Shown here: positions 17,305 to 26,511 of the stretch, piece after piece
Numbering within the stretch: position 1 is the first letter of the stretch
How the letters are laid out: every line of letters starts with the position of its first letter
From: Aurantiochytrium sp. KH105
Taxonomy: Eukaryota > Sar > Bigyra > Thraustochytrida > Thraustochytriidae
Direction of reading: 5' to 3'
DNA: 64,000 nucleotides
Assembly (NCBI GenBank): GCA_003116975.1
Contig: BGKB01000044.1
Coordinates: 508,940-572,939 of the forward strand
Made by a program: the position numbers and the translations under genes
The notes under the pieces: generated by a model
Databases searched by the model: none
What the model saw: the letters and a program-made list of their open reading frames with translations, nothing else
Told to the model about the DNA's origin: nothing

Positions 17305-19461
17305 TCAAGGCGTTTCCTTCCGTGCATCTGCTTCTTCGGCCCTTTCAGCCTGACGGCGCAAGTTGTACTCGACTTCGGTGATGAATTGGAAAAGTTTGTC
17401 AAGGACATCAACAGCCTCAAAGGCTACGTCCTCGAGCCTCTTCACACGCTCTATGAGTTCTCTCGCGTTCTCACTATAATATGCAGTGAGTTCCCGGGCT
17501 TCTTCCTTGGTGTCTGGCGCGTGCAACACAAGAAGCGGCCAGACCTCAGTGATTCCCAGCTCAGTCGTAACGATCTCAGCGCAGGCGGCGCGCTCGTCTA
17601 CTTTCGGGACATCTTCGACTGGCTCCGAATTGAACCTAAGCACGCACGCTATCGGAGGGTAGTGATCGAGGCCGATGACAAGAGGCACACTATCGGGCGC
17701 AGGCGGACGCTCTGGCCCGACGAGCTCAAACGTCTTGGTCCACTTCTCCTCCAGCTCTGCATATTCTTGGTCACTCAGCTCACCTGCTTCTCCCGCCTCA
17801 CGCGCGTCACGCTCCTTGCGCAGATGGTTCACCATGTTTCCGTCAAGTACGAGAATACGAAGACCAAACGGATACTCGTGTTCTTGGACATCGCGATCAA
17901 GCGTCTTCGCATCCGGCGTGTCCCACACGAGCAGCTTCACCACGTCCTTCTCGCTCAACTGCTCGTACTGCTCAGCGTTACGCACGCCACGATTACCAGT
18001 AGCAAATTCTGCCACGCCGCCAGTACGTGGGGCAAAACGGACGTTCTGCATGAAGGTTTCGTACGCATAGCGACGCTGGCCACGTCGCCTACCAGAGCCG
18101 ATGAGTTCATCCCACATCGCCCAGGCGCCATGCTCGTGAAGCGTATCAACGTATCTCGTTACTGCAAACTGCCACGTGAACAGCACGCTCGTATTGTCGT
18201 AGCCCATAGGCCCGTAAAGCACCAGAGGCACGTACAGCACGTTCGAGAGTTCCTGGGCGCGGAAAAGCTCCGGCATGGTATCAATACCATCGTAGCTTTG
18301 AAGCCATTCCTCGATCGGGACGGTCCCTTCGCCAGGTATACGTAAGTCCTCACGGAACGAAAGGCGCCGAGGCCAGTGTTGCGCCCGCTGCGACGCCAGG
18401 TTGGAGAGGGAACGACGCGCACGCGCTCTGTGGGAGCTGCTCTCGCTGTCTTCCCATTCGCGGACCTCCTTAAACGCAGACTCGTCGTAGAACTTGACGT
18501 TGAACGAATACTCGAACTCGCTGAGCGTAGAATGCGTCTCTTTGTAGGCAATGCCGACGACAGAAGCTACTTCGATCTTCAGAGCGTTCTGCGATGTGAC
18601 CTCACTAGATCTAGAGAAGCTGAGAATAACCTCACCGTGACGACGCTGCTCTTGAATCGCAGGCACGAGCCTTTGAACCTGCGGGAACTGCATCCTGTTC
18701 ATGTAGTACCAGCGTGTGTTGCGGACATGAGGCTGGTACAAAGGAGGAATGAACCTAAATGTCTTTCTAACCATCCCACTCTCCGCGGATGTCGCCGTTC
18801 TGTTGCGACTCGCGCCGCTGGACCCTACCGCGACCGCAGGGATGGGCGTGACCTCTGGCACGCTCAGAGTGACTTCCCGGTCATTCTCCATCTCGACCTT
18901 GCTGCTCGACGACGACACCACCTCGATTACCCTGGCGCCCAAATCGTTCAGCATGTAGAGCGCTTCGTTCATGGTCTCGTCGTCGATAGTACGCTGATAG
19001 GTGCTCAGCGGCAGATAGCGGTCTTCGTCAAGAGGGTGCTGGCGATACAGCTCGCCGTCGATGAAGCGAAAGTTGGGGTCTTTTCGAAACGGAAAGCGAT
19101 CCTGGAATTCGGGTGTGCGGGTGGCGGAGAGAGAGTAGACCTCAAGCGTCTCCGCGCGCTCGAGACAGGACTTGAGCTTTTGGTAAATGCGCGGGTTTGC
19201 GAGAAGGACCTTGTCGTGGACCACGAGCAAGTATCCGGGGAGCTCCTTGTCTAAGGAAGGAACTATCGAGTGAAAGAGGCCCTCTTCGACTTCTTTGACG
19301 GTTGCGAGCGCGCTCCTGGTGTTCCTGCGACTGCGACGGCTAGTCAGGTGGCGCAGCTTCGACGAGAAGCGGCGTCGGTTTTGCTCTCGCTCTGCGGCAG
19401 CTTGGAGCTCGGTTTGTTCCTTGCTCGCCGTCAGCTTGTTGCGATCGATTGCGAAGGTAAT
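17305..19461 (-). CDS. Large unknown protein without an ATG start
   Basis: At least 641 residues of coherent sequence. The conventional frame begins at a TTG (19230), but it stays open up to about 19461 and the extra part reads as protein (KEQTELQAAAEREQNRRRF, then a basic Arg/Ser stretch and VKEVEEGLFHSIVPSLDKEL). No ATG occurs until about 90 residues into the conventional frame, so an upstream exon is missing or the start has been lost. Recognisable regions: a helical N-terminal portion, LPLSTYQRTIDDETMNEALYMLNDLGARVIEVV, a Ser/Ala linker, a beta-rich middle (IPPLYQPHVRNTRWYYMNRMQFPQVQRLVPAIQEQ), a helical region, and a Glu/Arg-rich coiled-coil C-terminus. I do not recognise the family. It could be an expanded lineage-specific protein of the island. 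Confidence 0.68.
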   Translation of the reverse strand: MTFAIDRNKLTASKEQTELQAAAEREQNRRRFSSKLRHLTSRRSRRNTRSALATVKEVEEGLFHSIVPSLDKELPGYLLVVHDKVLLANPRIYQKLKSCLERAETLEVYSLSATRTPEFQDRFPFRKDPNFRFIDGELYRQHPLDEDRYLPLSTYQRTIDDETMNEALYMLNDLGARVIEVVSSSSSKVEMENDREVTLSVPEVTPIPAVAVGSSGASRNRTATSAESGMVRKTFRFIPPLYQPHVRNTRWYYMNRMQFPQVQRLVPAIQEQRRHGEVILSFSRSSEVTSQNALKIEVASVVGIAYKETHSTLSEFEYSFNVKFYDESAFKEVREWEDSESSSHRARARRSLSNLASQRAQHWPRRLSFREDLRIPGEGTVPIEEWLQSYDGIDTMPELFRAQELSNVLYVPLVLYGPMGYDNTSVLFTWQFAVTRYVDTLHEHGAWAMWDELIGSGRRRGQRRYAYETFMQNVRFAPRTGGVAEFATGNRGVRNAEQYEQLSEKDVVKLLVWDTPDAKTLDRDVQEHEYPFGLRILVLDGNMVNHLRKERDAREAGEAGELSDQEYAELEEKWTKTFELVGPERPPAPDSVPLVIGLDHYPPIACVLRFNSEPVEDVPKVDERAACAEIVTTELGITEVWPLLVLHAPDTKEEARELTAYYSENARELIERVKRLEDVAFEAVDVLDKLFQFITEVEYNLRRQAERAEEADARKETP

Positions 19462-20145
19462 TCATGGATTGCGGACCAGCGCGCAAGTATCGGCAGGCGT
19501 CGTGCCCCTGCTAGTCGCGAAGCGCGTGGCTAGCAGGCGGCGCTGCGATGGCGGGAGAGGCCTCTTGTGCGGCGCGACGCGCTGCGCGGTGCGCGTTGTT
19601 GTGCAAGCGACGTTCCCGCCAAGCTGATTGGTGTTTGCTGCTGCTGCTAAGTCAGACGAGTGTGCTCACAATGACTGCACAGCGCTGGCGCGTTCTTCAA
19701 AATGCGTAGCTCCAGATACGTAGGTCTCAGGCTGGGGCTGGAACAGTTGACACGGTGTAGAAAGTGTTTAAAGGAGGAACTACAGTGAGGCGTGTTTAGA
19801 GCGTGCAGGTGCACACTGACACGATGGGTCGCGTGCCAAATGCAGCTGCGTGATGGCAAGTGCGCTCACTGGCGGGATAAGAACAAGCTCAAAATGTCTA
19901 GGCCTATCTTCTGTTTTTGTAAATCAATCACGATCAATCAATTGAAATTGGACCTCAAATAAAAATTAGTTAGCTTTCACAAGAAATCAGGTGTCGTGTC
20001 CGCGAGCGAACGAAGTAGCCAGGCATACGTTTATCGCCCGCGCAACGGGAGCACGAGACTGGCGCGCGGATACAAGCTCTGGCCACCTGACCAAAGGGGA
20101 AGGCCCGGACCTCTGCTGGAAAGATCATACGATTCGCCCGCGAAG
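19462..20145. other. Spacer with no supported gene
   Basis: Divergent spacer between the large unknown protein and the nuclease-like gene. It could hide the missing first exon of the former. AT content rises at 19910-19985 (AATAAA-like sequence). Confidence 0.4.
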
Positions 20146-20892
20146 ATGGGGTCGTGCTTGTCATCGTATTGCTTGCCTCGTGTGGCAAGCAGACCCAACG
20201 ACCCGGGCAAGATGCGCCAAGAAACCGAGCAATACCTAATAGCGAGCGTGTCGTCAACGCTGCGCGATCTTCTCGATATGACGGAAAAGCAAAAGTTCGT
20301 GGAAAAGGACTTTTCAAGGCACCTCGCCGAGACGCCCGAGGTTATTCATCAAGGCTACTCCAAGCGTTTAAGCTACGCAAGGCACAAGAGCATAATGAAC
20401 AACGAGCAGCGCAATTTTCAAGAGGAAGCTGCGCAAGAGGCTTCAATTGCGGCGCTTGCGCCGAACGGCTGGCTTTGCTCGCTTTGGGAGTATAAATTTA
20501 CCTTGAAGCGGAAGCGTCAAAGTCGGACACTGGGGAAAGGCGACCTTTGCTTTCTACGCCATCTCGGCAAAGCTGGTCAGTGGGCTGCACTGGTTGTAGA
20601 AACAAAGCATCTAAAGGGAAACACCCACATTTCAGACAAACTCAAGCTCGTAAGTGCACAGGCTAAGAAATACCTCGACTTAACGCGCCAGATCTTTGAC
20701 GCTGGCAAAGTCCCCATTGTCTTTGGTGTCGCGGTAAGTACAGAAGACAACTACGGGCGCGACCTTCATGTCTTGCACGGTACAATCTATTGCTCGAACC
20801 ATGGCTCGCACACCGGTCTCCAAGAGCTATGCCGCGCACACCCCGGTATCGACTTTCCAGAGTCGTGGTTTGCCACGTCGACCTCTGCGTAG
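20146..20892 (+). CDS. PD-(D/E)XK nuclease-like protein
   Basis: 248 residues from the first ATG; the frame upstream starts only from GTG. The fold signature is visible in order: a Glu-rich helix (about 92-101), GKGDLCF with D133, a strand ALVVETKHL giving E152-x-K154, and SAQAKKYL as a QxxxY motif (Q172, Y176). Together these match motifs I-IV of PD-(D/E)XK phosphodiesterases, whose Asp/Glu/Lys residues bind Mg and cut nucleic acid. The N-terminal 90 residues are helical and unassigned. No transposase, helicase or methylase neighbour is present, so a restriction or classical mobile-element role is not supported; a relic of a mobile element, a repair nuclease, or a secreted-effector-type nuclease domain all remain possible. 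Confidence 0.65.
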   Translation: MGSCLSSYCLPRVASRPNDPGKMRQETEQYLIASVSSTLRDLLDMTEKQKFVEKDFSRHLAETPEVIHQGYSKRLSYARHKSIMNNEQRNFQEEAAQEASIAALAPNGWLCSLWEYKFTLKRKRQSRTLGKGDLCFLRHLGKAGQWAALVVETKHLKGNTHISDKLKLVSAQAKKYLDLTRQIFDAGKVPIVFGVAVSTEDNYGRDLHVLHGTIYCSNHGSHTGLQELCRAHPGIDFPESWFATSTSA

Positions 20893-21231
20893 TTCCACAA
20901 GTACATCATCATACGGTCTGACTTTTTAGTCTTGGAAAGGCGCGATATGACCTGCGTGGCTCCCGCCGCGATTATGAGTCGTTTGATGCCGATCTGGCTC
21001 AGCTTCACGGCCGCGTTATCGCCGTAGAATCCATTGCAGGCGCTTGTCTCCAAGAGAACTTTAAAGTCCTTGCGCAACTTTGACAACGGATCCGACCAGT
21101 CGTAGTCAGGCAGTGAACATTAGAGACTCGAATCACCTCCTACTATCCACAAATCCGTATATTAATCAAGCTTCACGGTCCGCAAAAATTGCAACAGACT
21201 CTATAGTAGTTAGATCAAACGTGATTTCTGT
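20893..21231. other. Spacer with possible protein-like remnant on minus strand
   Basis: A minus-strand frame of about 65 residues (20895-21086; KLSQIGIKRLIIAAGATQVISRLSKTKKS) reads somewhat like protein but continues only as a shadow of the nuclease-like gene. AT-richer sequence follows to 21231. I treat it as possibly a remnant, not a gene. Confidence 0.25.
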
Positions 21232-23599
21232 CTAACTATGCGCTTTCAGCGCGCGTCTGATGAAATGCAGCGCAAGTGGAGACTCTTCGAGGAAAGAGGT
21301 TAAATCGTGCACGCGCTCTGGGTTATCATGAACGTTTTGCAACATACACATCTCGCAGAGTGCCATGCCGAGCCGACAATCGAAATAATCAAAGACTGTG
21401 ATCAAATGGAAAGCCACTTGCCAACGCCACGACACCCCTTGCCGCCAAAAACAGATCTGTCCTATATTGCTGCTCGTCGGAGTGGTCACAAAGGATCTAA
21501 ACGCCTTGAAGAGTGAATCATCTCCATGAAACTTGACCTTTTCACCTTCGCTCCCCATCCACTTCTCCCTGTGGCCGGCAAGCAATAACCTGTGAAAGTA
21601 TCCGCACATCCGGATGAGCGTGTGAGACGATATGCAATCGTCCGCCCCGCTGCCCTGAAACTCAAAGACCACGTCCACATTCGGACAATCTGGCGGGATC
21701 GGGAGCAGCTGGTCCGGGTAAACCACTGGTAAATTGTTTTCCGGGAAGAGAGCACAGTGCATTGCGCTCCAATTCAGAGGGTTCTGCATCATACTACACG
21801 CCAGAGCGTGTACATTCTGCACATCGAGGGGAGCACGATCACCGAGGTAGAAAGAAAGCTCCTCCAGTCCTATCACGCGACTGACGCGCTGGAAAATGGG
21901 GACGTCAACCAGCGCAATCAACTTGTTAAGATCATGCGTCTTTGCAGCAGAGTACTTTGCTGCCATTGAAATGCAAGCAGCGACCTCGCGGTGCCAGTAG
22001 TCGCTGTCTCTCTCCGCCATCCCAATTGTAAGCTTGACAGCTCGCTCGAAAATTTGAGTGTAGATGTTGAACTCTACCGGCTCCTCGGACAACGTGGCCA
22101 CGCCGATCTCGCCAATCTTACCCTCGTGACTAAACCATTGTGCCCATTCCGGGCGACCTCTTATCTCGCGCGTGTACACCTCATCATGGATAAAAAGTGG
22201 GAGGTACTTGTCGGCAAATGATTCGTTGGTCTCGTTGATTGTGATGGCAGCTGCAAAGATATCTTCACGGTCCAGGAACTCAACACCAAATTCGCCGAAC
22301 CAGTCACATGCACTGGCTATAAGGCACAAACCTTGGTAGCTGCGGAGCTCCAGTGTTTGTGTGCTGTCCACCTTGAAGAGGTACTTCAACAACCCTGGCT
22401 TCTGATGAAAGACCTCCGCTAGTACGTCATCACTCGGGCTGTACCAAACCGCCTCACAGCACAAAGCCGGTAAACCCATCAGATCCTGATCGTGCAGAAC
22501 TGAGGACTGGTGGTCCTGGGTTTCAAACGCTACCAATGTCTTCGCAGCAATGCTCTTGTCGGATACGCGACGCAGGTCACCCAGCACGGTCTCGCTCAGC
22601 GGAGTTTCAGTCTCTGCAGCAAACATGAGCAGGAGACCAGCCACCGCGTCGATGTCCTTTAGAACATTGACGAATTTATCATTGATGGACCACGGGGCAA
22701 GGTCGTACACAGTCGTAAATTCCCCGTACTCGAATCCCTCAGGACGTTGGATTGCACGCGTGAGCATGGACATGAACTTGCCCTCGAAGGACTTCAGCTC
22801 AGCGGTGGTGAAAATGCTATGTATGAGAATCTCGCGAAAGAGATCCAGAACATTGGGAAGATGCCAAGCGTTTTCTCGACTCGTTGCGCCTAGAATCGAG
22901 TCGAGAACTGCATGTGCGAACGTGCTGATCGCTTTCATGTGGCGAATCACGAGCGCTTTGAACAATGCGAGATAGTTCACAGATTGGAGCGCCAGTTTGA
23001 GTCGAAGATCTTCTGGCAAGCGCTCGGCGTTGAACGGTCCGAAACTGAGTACAATCACGTCTAGGTATGGGCTCAGAGCGGCGTGTTTATCGGCAACACG
23101 GCCGAGTGCGTACGCAAAAGCCATCAAAGACACTGGTTTCACGCTGGAAGGCTCTACCAAAGGGCCCATTGTAGACTGCCACCGCCCCATTCATCTCATC
23201 GCAGCATGTGATCATGCGGAACTGCAGAAAGAAGGCCTTCTCGACGTTCGCATCATCGCAATACATTGTAGAGATACGACCCGTGATGGATAGCATCGTT
23301 GCCATTGAAGTGTCCAGATTTTGTTCGCATGCGAGAAGAAACTGCTCCTTGACACGTGAGAATAGCGCACTGGCGACGGCATTCGATTCACACCCGACGG
23401 CACTCGGCGAGAACCACCCAGGCGGGGGAAATGCTGAGGCCAGCCCACCGCGCAGAGAGTTAATTAAGCGGCACCGACGCTCTGCGCGCGTCGGCGGCAA
23501 AAGACCCAGAGCCCGGCATTCCTCGTGGTACTCTTCCGTACCAGCTTCGAGCAACATCTGCTCCATGAACACTTGGGATCCTCGCGCGGCTCCGGGCAT
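21232..23599 (-). CDS. BTB/POZ-domain protein with a frameshift near its 5' end
   Basis: The main frame (21232-23190, 652 residues) is a helical, repeat-like protein ending in a BTB/POZ-type domain at about 510-652: VDVVFEFQG, then SSHTLIRMCGYFHRLLLAGHREKW, KVKFHGDDSLFKAFRSFV, and a helical tail. BTB domains mediate dimerisation and often recruit cullin-3 ubiquitin ligases. The ATG at 23190 is directly preceded by an in-frame TGA, while another frame (23599 to 23087, shifted by one) carries about 135 residues of similar character that would lead naturally into it. The shift must lie between 23190 and 23087, near GGGGCGG or GGGCCC runs. Either the gene has a recent frameshift, the assembly has an error, or 23190 is a true start and the upstream part is a remnant. 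Confidence 0.62.
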
Positions 23600-24244
23600 A
23601 CAGCAAGGACACCCCCCCTCCCTGGCGTGTCAAGACTTGAGGTTCAACCTCCAACGGACCCCATTTTTTTGGGAACTTCCATCGACATCGACGAGGCTGC
23701 AATGCAAACAAAGGCTGGGGTCACATCAAATCCTGGACCCTAATCACAGTCTTCAACGGTAAAATCGTCGATCACTTGTCACAAAAACCGGATTCCCCGG
23801 TCTCTCACAGCAGCGAGATCGCGATCGGCCAATGGCTTGTCTTACAATGCAATCGAGACAGGAAACAAAAGCAAAGCTGAGGGCAGGAGGGGGATTGGTT
23901 GGTGGGGTGAATGAAACAAGAAAGCTAAATTGATCGTGAGAGAGAATAAATAAAGCTAACCGTGTGCGATGGCCAAAGAGGAATGGGGAAAGGATGTGGG
24001 TCAGAATCCAGGGGCAACGGAGGAAGAATAGTGCCCACTGTCACTGCCGTTACGACAGCTTGAAGTGTGAAATGGCCAACCCACTCTCGGACCATATTTT
24101 CATTTGCCCGGACCCGATGTGTGAGATAAATTTGAGTGACTCTGCAGTTTATCAAGGCATAAATCTGTAAAACAGCGTGCAGATTTATCCACGCTCTGGA
24201 TTGTCTTGCCGTCGGTAAACACGCCTAGACGCTGAGCCCCATCC
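23600..24244. other. Intergenic spacer
   Basis: Divergent spacer. It holds AT-rich stretches (23930-23955, 24110-24180) and no coherent frame. Probably the promoter of the multipass gene that follows. Confidence 0.45.
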
Positions 24245-26131
24245 ATGACCGTCGAGGCGGCTGTCACGGAAGAAGCTCATACGGGCGATGCTTCCAGTCA
24301 AAGCGTACAGGCTCCCAAGGCTCTAGCGGCGCACGACGCTAGCGCGCATCATGATGCCGACGCGGAGGCTACTACATCGTCTCATGTTGCTGCTAATGCT
24401 TATGCTAATGCTCGTACTAATGCTCATGCTCATGATAATGACAATCATAATACTGTCACTGCCGCTGCCACGGCTGTCGGCACTTCTCCTGATGATGCCG
24501 CTGACGCCACTAACGACGCTGATGCACTGCAAAGTGGTAGAGCAAGGTACATTACTGATGATGCTCTCAATGATAGCGCAAAGAAGAAAGCGCAAAGGCC
24601 ACGAAGAGCAAGCGACGACAGCATTGAGAGCGAAGATATATCATGGGGCAACATGACGAACGACCTCACTGTCGCGAGCGTACATTCCGAACACAACGAC
24701 CGTTCCGTCAGAGACGAGATCGTGGCGGCTTTTACGCTCACTTTGCGCGTGTCTATCTTTGCAATTGTGGGTCTATCGCAGGAATTCTATTGGCTTGCGC
24801 GCCTCCTCGTCTTTGACTTGCACATGGGGGATGATCCAATCTTCGTGCCAACGACCAAGGCGGGCATTTTTGTTCACCATGCAACCCTCGTGCTGACATT
24901 TGGCTTTCTTCCAGCCATGCTCGCCGCATATTCGCGGATGCACCCCGTGCGAGCCTTTTTCATCTTCTACGTACCCATCATTACGTGGGCCATCGTCTGG
25001 GACCTCGTTCCCTTGGCAGCAATATGGAAGCTTTGCATTCCATATGCATACATCCCGCTGGCACTTCGAATCTTTGTGGTGTCGAAACGAAGCTCGCTTC
25101 CGCAAAAAGCAATCTCCTTTTTCGTTAGCCTCCTGCTCGGTAACATGCTCGTGATCTTTGTCAACTCCAATGATCTTTCCAAGAGTACGGTGAAACGCAT
25201 CCTCTTCACATCCGTTTTGGTTCCGTTGATCAAGGAACTCACGGCTTCGTGGTTCCGCTCGTCGACGCGAAACCTCGTCACCAAAGCGGACGCAGCCATT
25301 GGTCGTACAAACCGGGCCGTACCGTGGGCGCAGCTGCTTCTCATACAAATTGTCTGGGCCGTGTACGGACGGATGCTCTTTTCCGAGGCAGAAGACGACA
25401 CGGTGCTGACCGTCATCGTCATTATGCAGGGAGCCACAGAGATTTCTTTGCGCCTGAGTATTCGTTGGCGCGATAAGAAAGTTCGTACCGCAAAGCGCTT
25501 TGTACATGCCGCCATGTATGACCGATTTGGACTGCCCTACCCAGAGCAGCATGCTTCCGTCCTGATTGTGCCGAACTCGAACATCTTCAGGGAGGTTGGA
25601 ACGAGGAATCGAGATGGCATCGAGCGGATCTTTTATGGCATGGTAGTCTTGTGCGATATGCTTGCCGAGTACATTGCAATTCTCATGGTACCACTCATCA
25701 TTCTCACATTTCGCACCAGGATTATCCTCATTCCTCTCAACTATTACAGCAATCAATTCGACGCAGCAACCCCGTTTCAAGGAATTGATGTTTGGCCGCT
25801 TGCGCGATGGACTGCTCTTCAGCTTGTCACAGAGCTCATCGTCGACGCTTTGTGCATTGCGTATGAACGAAAGCACCTCAAAATAGACCTCGAGAGGCTC
25901 TGGAGTAGGCGCCCATCGTCCTTCGTGCCATGGGTCATCTTTGCTTCTCTTGGCGCCGCACCGTTTGTTTACCTCACACTCGACACAGACCTTTGTGCCG
26001 ATCCAGGCAAGAATTACTGCAACTGCGCAAATGGCAATGGCCTTTCGAGCGGAGGTCTTTTGCAAAAGTATTGTGAGCAGCTGTATCCGCTCACTTTTGG
26101 AATTCCGTACAACACTTCGGCCACTCCATAG
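24245..26131 (+). CDS. Multipass membrane protein of unknown function
   Basis: 628 residues. The first 155 are disordered, Ala/Asp/His/Asn-rich, partly encoded by an imperfect GCTAAT-like repeat (24385-24440). The rest is a polytopic membrane protein: hydrophobic segments at about 159-180, 205-228, 237-262, 266-280, 287-306, 362-380, 385-402, 465-490, about 535-555 and 565-585, with conserved-looking charged positions between them (GLSQEFYWLARLL, RSSTRNLVTKADAAIGRTNRAVPW). A small Cys-containing tail (CADPGKNYCNCANG) follows the last span and may be lumenal or extracellular. I do not recognise the family; it lacks clear transporter or GPCR hallmarks. Convergent with RCC1. Confidence 0.82.
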   Translation: MTVEAAVTEEAHTGDASSQSVQAPKALAAHDASAHHDADAEATTSSHVAANAYANARTNAHAHDNDNHNTVTAAATAVGTSPDDAADATNDADALQSGRARYITDDALNDSAKKKAQRPRRASDDSIESEDISWGNMTNDLTVASVHSEHNDRSVRDEIVAAFTLTLRVSIFAIVGLSQEFYWLARLLVFDLHMGDDPIFVPTTKAGIFVHHATLVLTFGFLPAMLAAYSRMHPVRAFFIFYVPIITWAIVWDLVPLAAIWKLCIPYAYIPLALRIFVVSKRSSLPQKAISFFVSLLLGNMLVIFVNSNDLSKSTVKRILFTSVLVPLIKELTASWFRSSTRNLVTKADAAIGRTNRAVPWAQLLLIQIVWAVYGRMLFSEAEDDTVLTVIVIMQGATEISLRLSIRWRDKKVRTAKRFVHAAMYDRFGLPYPEQHASVLIVPNSNIFREVGTRNRDGIERIFYGMVVLCDMLAEYIAILMVPLIILTFRTRIILIPLNYYSNQFDAATPFQGIDVWPLARWTALQLVTELIVDALCIAYERKHLKIDLERLWSRRPSSFVPWVIFASLGAAPFVYLTLDTDLCADPGKNYCNCANGNGLSSGGLLQKYCEQLYPLTFGIPYNTSATP

Positions 26132-26511
26132 ACGACACCATATCGTACGACTTGACAATGCGTCGAGCTACGCCAGAAAACTGCGGCATCTCTCTCATTT
26201 TCGTATGGTCCTTCCACCTTCCTTTTCTTTCTCGTCTACTAGTAGTGTATACATGGCTTCAATCTAGGCGCCTGAATAATACGCATGTATTCGAGCCATT
26301 CCGTCTGCTAATACTAGGCCTAGTCCGTGAACATTTTTTTTTTCACTTTCTGTGCTACTAGGTGACCTATACACAGAAATGGCTCGCCCGCCAAGGGACC
26401 TAAAGGATCTACAAGAATCACTCAGAGTTCTAAAATGTGATTGTGCTTGCGTGGTTTATTGTTGCTTGCTTTTTGAGGAAGAAAAGTTGTGGTGAAAGGG
26501 AAAAGCCAACC

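Noticed and set aside
20146-20892. Restriction-modification system
   Set aside because: No methyltransferase or specificity gene is nearby and the surroundings are eukaryotic; only the nuclease-like fold is supported.
20787-21086. Minus-strand frame of 99 codons
   Set aside because: Partly a shadow of the nuclease-like gene; the rest is too short to support as a gene.
24773-26158. 461-codon minus-strand frame
   Set aside because: It is antisense to the multipass membrane protein, whose hydrophobic pattern is clear; the minus frame is charged without order.
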